From DATIXD01 sp035518875 (GTDB taxonomy: Bacteria; Pseudomonadota; Gammaproteobacteria; Methylococcales; Methylococcaceae): a DNA stretch of 5,278 bases. A model generated the notes under the pieces. That model searched no databases. It was not told the origin of the DNA and worked only from the letters and a program-made list of their open reading frames with translations. The stretch covers positions 1 through 5,278 of the forward strand of contig DATIXD010000407.1 in the NCBI GenBank assembly GCA_035518875.1. The letters run 5' to 3'. Below, in pieces: positions 1-5,278 of the stretch. A program made the translations under genes and the position numbers. Numbering within the stretch: position 1 is the stretch's first letter; every line of letters begins with the position of its first letter.

Positions 1-2715
1 AAAATCCAGGCGTTCGAAGGCGAAACCATCCTCCAAGCCGCTAAACGTGAGGGCATTGAAATCCCCCACTTATGCTACAAGGACGGCCTGCGCCCGGACG
101 GCAACTGCCGTGCCTGCGTGGTGGAGATCAAGGGCGAACGAGTGCTCGCACCCTCCTGCTGTCGCACGCCGCTGGAAGACATGCAAGTCAGCAGCGCCGG
201 CGAGCGTGCCCGCAAATCCCAAACAATGGTGCTGGAGCTTTTGTTGTCGGACATGCCCGCACAAGCGAAATCGCCCTACACCCTGAAATCCGAACTGGAT
301 CAATGGGCCGAAAAGCTCAAAGTTCAAGAGCCTCGCTTCGAAGCACGGCAACAGCCAGCGCCGGATCTCTCCCATCCTGCGATCGCGGTGAATCTCGATG
401 CCTGCATCCAGTGCACCCGCTGCCTACGTGCCTGCCGCGAGGAACAGGTGAACGATGTGATCGGCCTGGCCTTCCGGGGCCGCCATGCAAAAATCGTCTT
501 CGACCTCGGCGACCCCATGGGCGAAAGCACCTGTGTGGCATGCGGCGAATGCGTCCAGGCCTGCCCTACTGGCGCCCTGATGCCTTCCCAAAATGTCGGG
601 CTCATCGAGCCGGACAAGAAAGTCGATTCCACCTGCCCATATTGCGGCGTCGGCTGTCTGCTCACTTACAACGTCAAGGACAACAAAATCCTTTACGTGG
701 AAGGCCGTGACGGCGAGACCAACCACAACCGTCTCTGTGTCAAGGGCCGATATGGTTTCGATTATGTCCACAATCCGCTGCGTCTGACCAAGCCGCTGAT
801 CCGCAAGGAAGGCATCGCCAAGACGACGGCGCTTTTGGACCCCAGCGAGATTCCGGATGTCTTCCGCGAGGCGAGCTGGGAAGAAGCCCTGGACTTCGCC
901 GCCGGCGGCCTCAAGAAGATACGCGACGAGAAGGGTCCCAAGGCACTGGCCGGTTTCGGCTCCGCCAAGGGTAGCAACGAAGAGGCCTACCTGTTCCAAA
1001 AGCTCGTCCGCACCGGTTTCGGCAGTAATAACGTCGACCATTGCACCCGACTCTGCCACGCCTCCTCGGTCGTGGCGCTGCTGGAATGCATCGGCTCCGG
1101 CGCGGTCTCTAACCCGGTCGAGGACGTGGCCAAGGCCGAAGTCATCATCGTGATCGGCTCGAACCCGACCGTCAATCACCCGGTCGCGGCGACCTGGATG
1201 AAAAATGCGGTAGAAAAGGGCGCCAAGCTGATCGTAATGGATCCCATCCGCACCGAAATCTGCCGTTTCGCGGAATACTCCCTGCAATTCCGCCCCGACA
1301 CCGACGTCGCGCTGTTGAACGCGATCATGCACGTCATAGTCACGGAAAAGCTCTACAACTCAGAATACATCCGGAAGCACACCGAAGGCTTCGACCAGCT
1401 GCGCTTGCATCTAGACGACTACAGCCCGGAAGTCATGGCTCGGATCTGCGGCATCCCGGCGCAAACGATCAAGGAAGTCGCCCGTCTCTATGCCACCTCG
1501 AAATCGGCCATGATCCTTTGGGGCATGGGCGTTTCCCAACACGTGCACGGCACAGATAACGCCCGTTGCCTCATTTCGCTGGCACTAATGACCGGTCAGA
1601 TCGGACGCCCCGGCACCGGCCTCCATCCCCTGCGTGGCCAGAATAACGTGCAGGGCGCCTCCGACGTGGGCTTGATCCCCATGGTCTACCCGGATTACCA
1701 GCCGGTGAGCGACGCCGAGGTCAGGGCCAAATTCGAAACGCTCTGGAACACCCCGCTCGATCCCCAGCCGGGGCTTACGGTGGTTGAGATTATCCACGCC
1801 ATCCACCACGGCGACATCACCGGCCTGTACGTGCAGGGCGAAAACCCGGCCATGTCCGACCCCAATCAGAACCACGCCCGAGATGCGCTGGCCATGTTGG
1901 ACCACTTGGTGGTGCAGGACATCTTCCTCACCGAAACCGCCGGATTCGCCGACGTTATCCTGCCGGCCTCGGCCTTCCCGGAAAAAACCGGCACCTTCAC
2001 CAATACCGACCGCCGGGTGCAACTGGGCCGCCAGGCCATCGATCCGCCGGGCGACGCCCGACAGGACCTGTGGACCATCCAGGAAGTCGCCCATCGCATG
2101 GGTCTGAGCTGGAACTATTCCGGCCCCAAGGACGTGTTCAACGAAATGCGCCAGGCTATGACCAGCATCGCCGGCATCACCTGGGAGCGGCTGGAACAGC
2201 AGGACTCGGTGGTCTACCCCTGCGAGAAGGAGGGGGATCCGGGCGAGCCGGTCATCTTCACGGAAAGCTTCCCGCGCAAGGGCGGCAAGGGCCTTTTCGT
2301 ACCTGCCGCATTCACCGAGGCAGCAGAATTGCCCGATGAGGAATATCCGCTCATCTTTATCACCGGCCGCCAGCTCGAACACTGGCATACCGGCAGCATG
2401 ACCCGCCATGCCAGTATCCTGGACGCCATCGAACCGGATCCGGTCGTCACCATCCACCCTCTGGATCTGCAAAATCTGGGGGTGGAACCCGGCGAGCTGG
2501 TCACCATCGAATCGCGGCGCGGCAAGATCACGGCCTATGCTCGTGCGGACGTAGGCTTGCAGCGTGGCAGCCTGTTCATGGCTTTCTGCTACAACGAGGC
2601 ATCGGCCAACCTGATCACCAACGAGGCTCTGGACCCCTTCGGTAAGATCCCTGAGTTCAAGTTCTGCGCGGTCAAGGCGAGTCCGGGCGGCAAGCTGGCC
2701 AGGCGCGTCGCCTGA
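1..2715 (+). CDS. fdh1A: NAD-linked formate dehydrogenase, alpha (catalytic) subunit, FDH1 type; 5'-truncated by window edge
   Basis: Oxidises formate to CO2 in the cytoplasm and passes electrons through Fe-S clusters to an NAD-reducing diaphorase subunit, presumably encoded just upstream. The reading frame is open from base 1 and 904 C-terminal residues are present. The true start lies outside the window, so any start inside (for example GTG 118) would cut into the ferredoxin domain. Residues here count from base 1. A 2Fe-2S site uses C25, C36, C39 and C53. Two ferredoxin-type 4Fe-4S sites use C135/138/141/145 and C178/181/184/188. The catalytic-body 4Fe-4S site is C212/215/219/246, with the usual Lys248. 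C352-H353 in VDHCTRLCHASS is the Mo/W-ligand Cys-His pair (Cys, not selenocysteine), and R545 in HPLRGQNNVQG is the expected active-site Arg. The dinucleotide-binding C-terminal domain spans about 780-895. Motifs and order match Methylobacterium Fdh1A from memory; fdsA or fdhA would be alternative names. Mo versus W cannot be read from sequence. Confidence 0.95.
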   Translation, partial: KIQAFEGETILQAAKREGIEIPHLCYKDGLRPDGNCRACVVEIKGERVLAPSCCRTPLEDMQVSSAGERARKSQTMVLELLLSDMPAQAKSPYTLKSELDQWAEKLKVQEPRFEARQQPAPDLSHPAIAVNLDACIQCTRCLRACREEQVNDVIGLAFRGRHAKIVFDLGDPMGESTCVACGECVQACPTGALMPSQNVGLIEPDKKVDSTCPYCGVGCLLTYNVKDNKILYVEGRDGETNHNRLCVKGRYGFDYVHNPLRLTKPLIRKEGIAKTTALLDPSEIPDVFREASWEEALDFAAGGLKKIRDEKGPKALAGFGSAKGSNEEAYLFQKLVRTGFGSNNVDHCTRLCHASSVVALLECIGSGAVSNPVEDVAKAEVIIVIGSNPTVNHPVAATWMKNAVEKGAKLIVMDPIRTEICRFAEYSLQFRPDTDVALLNAIMHVIVTEKLYNSEYIRKHTEGFDQLRLHLDDYSPEVMARICGIPAQTIKEVARLYATSKSAMILWGMGVSQHVHGTDNARCLISLALMTGQIGRPGTGLHPLRGQNNVQGASDVGLIPMVYPDYQPVSDAEVRAKFETLWNTPLDPQPGLTVVEIIHAIHHGDITGLYVQGENPAMSDPNQNHARDALAMLDHLVVQDIFLTETAGFADVILPASAFPEKTGTFTNTDRRVQLGRQAIDPPGDARQDLWTIQEVAHRMGLSWNYSGPKDVFNEMRQAMTSIAGITWERLEQQDSVVYPCEKEGDPGEPVIFTESFPRKGGKGLFVPAAFTEAAELPDEEYPLIFITGRQLEHWHTGSMTRHASILDAIEPDPVVTIHPLDLQNLGVEPGELVTIESRRGKITAYARADVGLQRGSLFMAFCYNEASANLITNEALDPFGKIPEFKFCAVKASPGGKLARRVA

Positions 2716-2768
2716 AATCTTTCATGAGACTTCCGGGAAGCACGGTGAAGCCGATTCATCCGGTTTCA

Positions 2769-2818
2769 ATGTGCATGCCGGTGCGTGCCATAGCGCACAT
2801 GTAAAAACTGCGGTTTTT
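2769..2818 (+). terminator. Possible weak terminator / stem-loop cluster after the formate dehydrogenase gene
   Basis: ATGTGC (2769-2774) is complementary to GCACAT (2795-2800), and the stem can be lengthened by ATG/CAT across a 3-base bulge. An alternative inner stem pairs GTGCG (2781-2785) with CGCAC (2794-2798). Immediately after comes AAAAAC-TGCG-GTTTTT (2803-2818), an A/T stem ending in five T residues. The position 54-103 bases past the stop codon suits a terminator, but no single GC-rich stem abuts the T run, so this is tentative. Confidence 0.3.
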
Positions 2819-2879
2819 CGGAATTACCGGCCTGGCTATCTGCTTGATCGTAAAGTGAACTAGTACATACATCCGCTTG

Positions 2880-2889
2880 TCCCGCGGGA
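2880..2889. repeat. Perfect 10-bp palindrome TCCCGCGGGA
   Basis: A perfect palindrome lying 13 bases upstream of the -35-like TTGACT element. Its position would suit a regulator-binding site, but no known operator was recognised and a GC-rich 10-mer palindrome can occur by chance. Confidence 0.25.
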
Positions 2890-2902
2890 GCGCCGATTCG
2901 TA

Positions 2903-2930
2903 TTGACTTTTAAACTGAAATAATTCAATT
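2903..2930 (+). promoter_or_regulatory. Candidate sigma70-like promoter for xoxF
   Basis: TTGACT (2903-2908) matches five of six bases of the -35 consensus and sits at the start of the AT-rich stretch. The only -10 at proper spacing (16 bases) is TCAATT (2925-2930), a weak match. The better -10-like AATAAT (2919-2924) is too close to this -35 and would need a poor one, TTCGTA (2897-2902). Initiation here would give a 5' leader of roughly 140 bases containing the mini-ORF at 2964. The segment is plausible, but the exact elements are uncertain. Confidence 0.35.
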
Positions 2931-2963
2931 TACGCACCCAGACGGGCTTGTCAGGGAGTTTTC

Positions 2964-3020
2964 ATGAATCCCATTAGGAAAAATTCCTTACAACAACAAA
3001 AATCCGTCCTTCGTTTTTAA
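2964..3020 (+). CDS. Putative 18-residue leader peptide / upstream mini-ORF before xoxF
   Basis: ATG 2964 opens an 18-codon frame, MNPIRKNSLQQQKSVLRF, ending at TAA 3018-3020. It is preceded by a strong Shine-Dalgarno-like AGGGAG (2953-2958) with a 5-base spacer, a better initiation context than chance ATGs usually have. The peptide is basic, has no acidic residue and contains three consecutive CAA (Gln) codons. It ends 59 bases before the xoxF start, and AGGAA-AAA-TTCCT (2976-2988) lies inside it. It could be a translated leader affecting xoxF expression, or a fortuitous frame in an untranslated leader. No known leader peptide was recognised, and an absence of acidic residues argues against direct lanthanide binding by the peptide. 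Confidence 0.3.
   Translation: MNPIRKNSLQQQKSVLRF
2976..2988. repeat. Inverted repeat AGGAA-AAA-TTCCT in the xoxF leader
   Basis: Five-base arms are perfectly complementary around a 3-base AAA centre. It lies inside the mini-ORF, in the presumed 5' untranslated leader of xoxF. It is too short to be a convincing RNA hairpin alone, but could be a protein-binding half-site pair. Function is unknown. Confidence 0.25.
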
Positions 3021-3066
3021 GCTCAATTTGGCATTTAACTAAACGTGCTCCGTTGCCACGGAATAC

Positions 3067-3074
3067 GAGGAGGA
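3067..3074 (+). promoter_or_regulatory. Strong ribosome binding site for xoxF
   Basis: GAGGAGGA sits 5 bases before ATG 3080 and is close to an ideal anti-16S match. It fixes ATG 3080 as the start over the in-frame TTG at 3053, which has no such sequence and would add nine residues in front of a well-formed signal peptide. The strength of the site fits the high expression typical of methanol dehydrogenase. Confidence 0.85.
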
Positions 3075-3079
3075 ACATT

Positions 3080-4942
3080 ATGAAAAAACCCGTGAACAGT
3101 TGGCTGATCGCAACTTCCGTTGCGGCGATGCTAGCAGCACCCGGGATCTCCCAAGCAAACGCTGAAGTCGAGAAGCTTTCCAAAGACCCTAACAACTGGG
3201 TAACTTGGGGAGGCGATTATGCCGGAACTCGCTACAGCTCGCTGACCCAGATCAACAAGGACACCGCCAAGAACCTGCAGCCCCAGTGGACCTTTTCCAC
3301 CGGCGCCCTGCGCGGGCACGAAGGCGGCCCGCTGATCGTCAACGGCCTGATCTATATCCACACCGGTTTTCCGCACAAGGTTTACGCCCTGAACCAGGAT
3401 ACTCAGAGCGTAGTGTGGGAATACAATTATGCGCCCGATAAGGGCACCGATCCGCAGCAGGTTATCGGCGTCATGTGCTGCGACGTAGTCAACCGCGGTC
3501 TGGCTTACGGCGATGGCAAGGTCTTCCTCGCCCAGGGCGATGCGACGCTGGTAGCTCTGGATGCCAAGACCGGCAAGATCGTCTGGAAAGTCAAGAACGG
3601 CGACACCAAGGCCGGCATGACCAACACCAATGCGCCCTTGGTCGTGAAGGACAAGGTGTTTGTCGGCATCTCCGGCGGCGAATACGGGGTGCGGGGCTTC
3701 ATGGCTGCCTACAACATCAAAGACGGTACCCCTGTGTGGAAAGCCTACAGCGTCGGTCCCGACTCCGAGATGAAAATCGACCCGGCCAAGACCATGACCT
3801 GGACCGACGGCAAAATGGCCCCGGTTGGCAAGGACTCCAGCCTGAAAACCTGGCAGGGTGATCAGTGGAAAATCGGCGGCGGCACCACTTGGGGCTGGTA
3901 CAGCTACGATCCGCAGCTCAACCTGATCTATTACGGTTCGGGCAATCCCTCGACCTGGAATCCGGTCCAGCGTCCCGGCGACAACAAGTGGTCCATGACC
4001 ATCTGGGCCCGCGACGTCGACACCGGCGAAGCCAAGTGGGTCTACCAAATGACCCCGCATGACGAATGGGATTACGACGGCATCAACGAAATGGCGCTGA
4101 TCGACCTACCGATGAAAGACAGCAACGGCAAGACGCACACCAAGCTGCTGACTCACTTCGACCGCAACGGCTTCGGCTACACCCTGGACCGCGAAACCGG
4201 TGAGTTGCTGGTAGCCGAGAAGTTCGACAAGGCGGTCAACTGGGCGACTCACGTCGATATGAAGACCGGCCGTCCGCAGGTCGTGAGTACTTACTCCACC
4301 CAGGCTGGCGGCGAGGATACCAACACCAAGGCCATCTGCCCCTCCGCCATGGGCAGCAAGAACGAGCCACCGGTGACTTACTCGCCCAAGACCAAGCTGA
4401 TCTACATCCCGGGAAACCACACCTGTATGGACTATGAGCCGTTCCAGGTTGAATATACCGCGGGTCAGCCGTATGTCGGCGCAACGCTGAGCATTTACCC
4501 GGCCAAGGCCGATGTGAAAACCGGCGAAAAGACCGACAAGCCGAACATGGGTTCGTTTACGGCGTGGGATCCCACCACTGGTAAAATTCCCTGGGCTATC
4601 GATGAACCGTTCTCCCTGTGGAGCGGCATGGTGGCCACGGCTGGCGACATCGTCATCTATGGCACCCTGGAAGGCTACCTGAAAGTGCGTGACGCCAACA
4701 CGGGCGCTGAACTGTACAAGTTCAAGACCCCCTCCGGCGTCATCGGCAACGTCAGCACCTGGCAGCACAAAGGCAAGCAATACATCGGCGTACTGTCCGG
4801 GATCGGCGGCTGGGCCGGCGTCGGCATGGCAGCCGGGCTGGAAGGCGAAAGCGAGGGTCTGGGCGCGGTGGGCGCTTACAAGAGCCTGAGCACCCACACC
4901 AAGCTGGGTGGCGTCTTCACGGTGTTCGCTCTGCCAGACTAA
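3080..4942 (+). CDS. xoxF: Lanthanide-dependent PQQ methanol dehydrogenase XoxF
   Basis: Oxidises methanol in the periplasm with PQQ and a rare-earth ion, normally passing electrons to a c-type cytochrome (XoxG, not in view). The 620-residue precursor has the usual family length. A Sec signal peptide (MKKP..., hydrophobic core about 8-23) probably ends at Ala28 (ANA|EV). An eight-bladed quinoprotein propeller follows. Visible active-site residues are: adjacent C133-C134 (the vicinal disulfide over PQQ), E201 in SGGEYG, W271/W273 in TTWGWY, N289 in SGNPSTW, the catalytic base D331 and extra metal ligand D333 in DEWDYDGINE, and R362 in DRNGF. C420 and C449 match the second disulfide. The Asp at 333, where calcium-type MxaF has Ala, is the XoxF hallmark. 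Overall sequence suggests clade XoxF5, by impression only. It sits downstream of a long leader and upstream of xoxJ, with no mxaI-like gene in the 158-base gap. Confidence 0.97.
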   Translation: MKKPVNSWLIATSVAAMLAAPGISQANAEVEKLSKDPNNWVTWGGDYAGTRYSSLTQINKDTAKNLQPQWTFSTGALRGHEGGPLIVNGLIYIHTGFPHKVYALNQDTQSVVWEYNYAPDKGTDPQQVIGVMCCDVVNRGLAYGDGKVFLAQGDATLVALDAKTGKIVWKVKNGDTKAGMTNTNAPLVVKDKVFVGISGGEYGVRGFMAAYNIKDGTPVWKAYSVGPDSEMKIDPAKTMTWTDGKMAPVGKDSSLKTWQGDQWKIGGGTTWGWYSYDPQLNLIYYGSGNPSTWNPVQRPGDNKWSMTIWARDVDTGEAKWVYQMTPHDEWDYDGINEMALIDLPMKDSNGKTHTKLLTHFDRNGFGYTLDRETGELLVAEKFDKAVNWATHVDMKTGRPQVVSTYSTQAGGEDTNTKAICPSAMGSKNEPPVTYSPKTKLIYIPGNHTCMDYEPFQVEYTAGQPYVGATLSIYPAKADVKTGEKTDKPNMGSFTAWDPTTGKIPWAIDEPFSLWSGMVATAGDIVIYGTLEGYLKVRDANTGAELYKFKTPSGVIGNVSTWQHKGKQYIGVLSGIGGWAGVGMAAGLEGESEGLGAVGAYKSLSTHTKLGGVFTVFALPD

Positions 4943-4968
4943 TCATCCGATTCCGATCGGATCATTAG
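4939..4968 (+). repeat. Stem-loop spanning the xoxF stop codon
   Basis: The left arm, 4939-4951, includes the TAA stop at 4940-4942. It pairs with 4956-4968 around a TCCG loop, giving 12 of 13 pairs with one C-C mismatch (4944/4963). There is no T run after it, so it is not a classic terminator by itself. It lies directly upstream of the terminator-like hairpin and could protect the 3' end of the xoxF message. Confidence 0.6.
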
Positions 4969-4971
4969 CCG

Positions 4972-5013
4972 GAACGCCCCGGTCCGAGCAGTCGGCCGGG
5001 GCGTTCTTCATTT
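4972..5013 (+). terminator. Rho-independent-type terminator or attenuator between xoxF and xoxJ
   Basis: GAACGCCCCGG (4972-4982) pairs perfectly with CCGGGGCGTTC (4996-5006). Past a single bulged T (4983), CCGA (4984-4987) pairs with TCGG (4992-4995), leaving a GCAG tetraloop. This very GC-rich 15-bp stem is followed by an imperfect T-rich tail, TTCTTCATTT (5004-5013). Because the cooperating gene xoxJ follows on the same strand, the interrupted U tract may allow partial read-through, giving abundant xoxF and less xoxJ transcript. That last point is inference. Confidence 0.7.
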
Positions 5014-5088
5014 CAGAGGTTGCTCAACTTAACGATACGACCGGATTTTTCCCAGCTCCGAGACTGTCTCATTGCCTAAAGAAACAAC

Positions 5089-5092
5089 AGGA
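5089..5092 (+). promoter_or_regulatory. Ribosome binding site for xoxJ
   Basis: AGGA lies 8 bases before ATG 5101. An out-of-frame ATG at 5094 is only one base from this site, too close for initiation. This supports 5101, whose product begins with a signal peptide. Confidence 0.6.
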
Positions 5093-5100
5093 AATGCTCC

Positions 5101-5278
5101 ATGAACACTCTTTGCAAACGTCTCTGGCTCCTGTCCGTCCTTGCGCTGGCGCCGGCCGCTCAAGCCTGGGAAGGCAAGACACTGAAGGTGTGCGCCGACC
5201 CGAACAACCCCCCCTACTCCGACAGCGAGGGTCAGGGATTCGAAAACAAGATCGCCGAAATTGTGGCTAAGGAACTGG
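5101..5278 (+). CDS. xoxJ: XoxJ, periplasmic solute-binding-like accessory protein of XoxF; 3'-truncated by window edge
   Basis: The 59 visible residues start with MNTLCKRLWLLSVLALAPAA, a signal peptide probably cut after Ala22 (AQA|WE). C5 is too early to be a lipoprotein cysteine. The mature start reads LKVCADPNNPPYSD and then GQGFENKIAEIVAKEL. This is the opening beta strand and ligand-pocket region of the extracellular solute-binding family 3 fold, in the form typical of quinoprotein dehydrogenase-associated proteins MxaJ/XoxJ. Position directly after xoxF supports xoxJ over mxaJ. The family is needed for or assists XoxF activity and is proposed to help activate the enzyme. Its ligand and exact role are not settled. 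The rest of the gene lies beyond the window; a cytochrome gene (xoxG) would be expected nearby. Confidence 0.88.
   Translation, partial: MNTLCKRLWLLSVLALAPAAQAWEGKTLKVCADPNNPPYSDSEGQGFENKIAEIVAKEL

Larger units (their letters stand above)
2716..3079. other. Intergenic region between the formate dehydrogenase gene and xoxF
   Basis: This 364-bp gap has no recognisable full-length gene on either strand. The first half is GC-moderate and carries inverted repeats. From about 2900 to 3060 it becomes distinctly AT-rich, unlike the GC-rich coding sequence on both sides, as expected for a promoter and 5' leader. Small formate dehydrogenase accessory genes such as fdsC or fdsD, found after the alpha gene in Rhodobacter/Cupriavidus-type operons, are absent here. 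The parts that can be named are listed separately. Confidence 0.8.

Noticed and set aside
1030..1060. Possible selenocysteine at the formate dehydrogenase active site
   Set aside because: The position is a normal TGC cysteine codon (C352), with no in-frame TGA, so this is a Cys-type enzyme.
424..1332. Long open frame on the minus strand (302 codons) inside the formate dehydrogenase gene
   Set aside because: It is antisense to a gene with clear motifs throughout, resembles no known family, and is typical of open frames opposite GC-rich coding sequence. The same applies to the minus-strand frames at 1585-2472, 3131-4060 and 4106-4897.
2724..2804. 26-codon frame starting at ATG 2724 just after the formate dehydrogenase stop
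   Set aside because: There is no ribosome binding site before the ATG and no recognisable protein features; it is too short to be an FdsD-like subunit.
2831..2872. Alternative promoters: a sigma54-like GG/GC pair near 2834 and a TTGATC (2844-2849) sigma70-like -35
   Set aside because: The GG and GC are not 10 bases apart as sigma54 requires, and TTGATC has only a poor -10 partner at acceptable spacing.
3053..3079. TTG start at 3053 giving a nine-residue longer XoxF
   Set aside because: There is no Shine-Dalgarno before it. It would put an Arg/Asn-rich extension ahead of a complete signal peptide, while ATG 3080 has a near-ideal site at 3067-3074.
3080..4942. Calcium-dependent MxaF instead of XoxF
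   Set aside because: The DYD motif (D331, D333) supplies the extra carboxylate of lanthanide enzymes; MxaF has Ala at the second position. The gene is followed by a xoxJ-type gene.
4908..5270. Plus-strand frame overlapping the xoxF end and the xoxJ start, including ATG 5094
   Set aside because: It runs through the terminator hairpin and is out of frame with xoxJ, whose frame gives a signal peptide and family-typical residues. ATG 5094 is too close to the AGGA site.

Overview
This window looks like part of the one-carbon oxidation gene set of a methylotrophic, probably methane-oxidising, proteobacterium. The coding sequence is GC-rich and all recognisable genes are on the + strand. The methanol dehydrogenase resembles those of gammaproteobacterial methanotrophs (Methylococcales, Methylococcus/Methylocaldum-like). 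That placement is inferred from remembered family resemblance, not from a search.

Layout: (1) Bases 1-2715 hold all but the N-terminus of the large subunit of a soluble, NAD-linked, molybdopterin (Mo or W) formate dehydrogenase. Its cofactor pattern matches the FDH1 type of Methylobacterium (Fdh1A). It has an N-terminal 2Fe-2S ferredoxin domain, two ferredoxin-like 4Fe-4S sites, then the 4Fe-4S and bis-MGD catalytic body. (2) Bases 2716-3079 are a 364-bp, partly AT-rich gap. It holds several small inverted repeats, a promoter-like segment, and an 18-codon mini-ORF with its own Shine-Dalgarno sequence upstream of the next gene. (3) Bases 3080-4942 encode a complete periplasmic PQQ methanol dehydrogenase of the lanthanide-dependent XoxF class, identified by its Asp-Tyr-Asp metal-site signature. 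(4) Bases 4943-5100 hold two consecutive stem-loops, the second resembling a rho-independent terminator or attenuator. (5) From 5101 to the window edge is the start of xoxJ, a periplasmic solute-binding-like partner of XoxF. It is cut off by the window.

Working together: XoxF oxidises methanol in the periplasm using PQQ and a light lanthanide, with XoxJ as its presumed accessory protein. The formate dehydrogenase oxidises the downstream formate in the cytoplasm to CO2 and NADH. The window thus places the first step of methanol oxidation beside the last step of carbon oxidation, in two enzymes that may both use uncommon metals (a lanthanide, and possibly tungsten). No mobile element, tRNA, rRNA or CRISPR array was seen.
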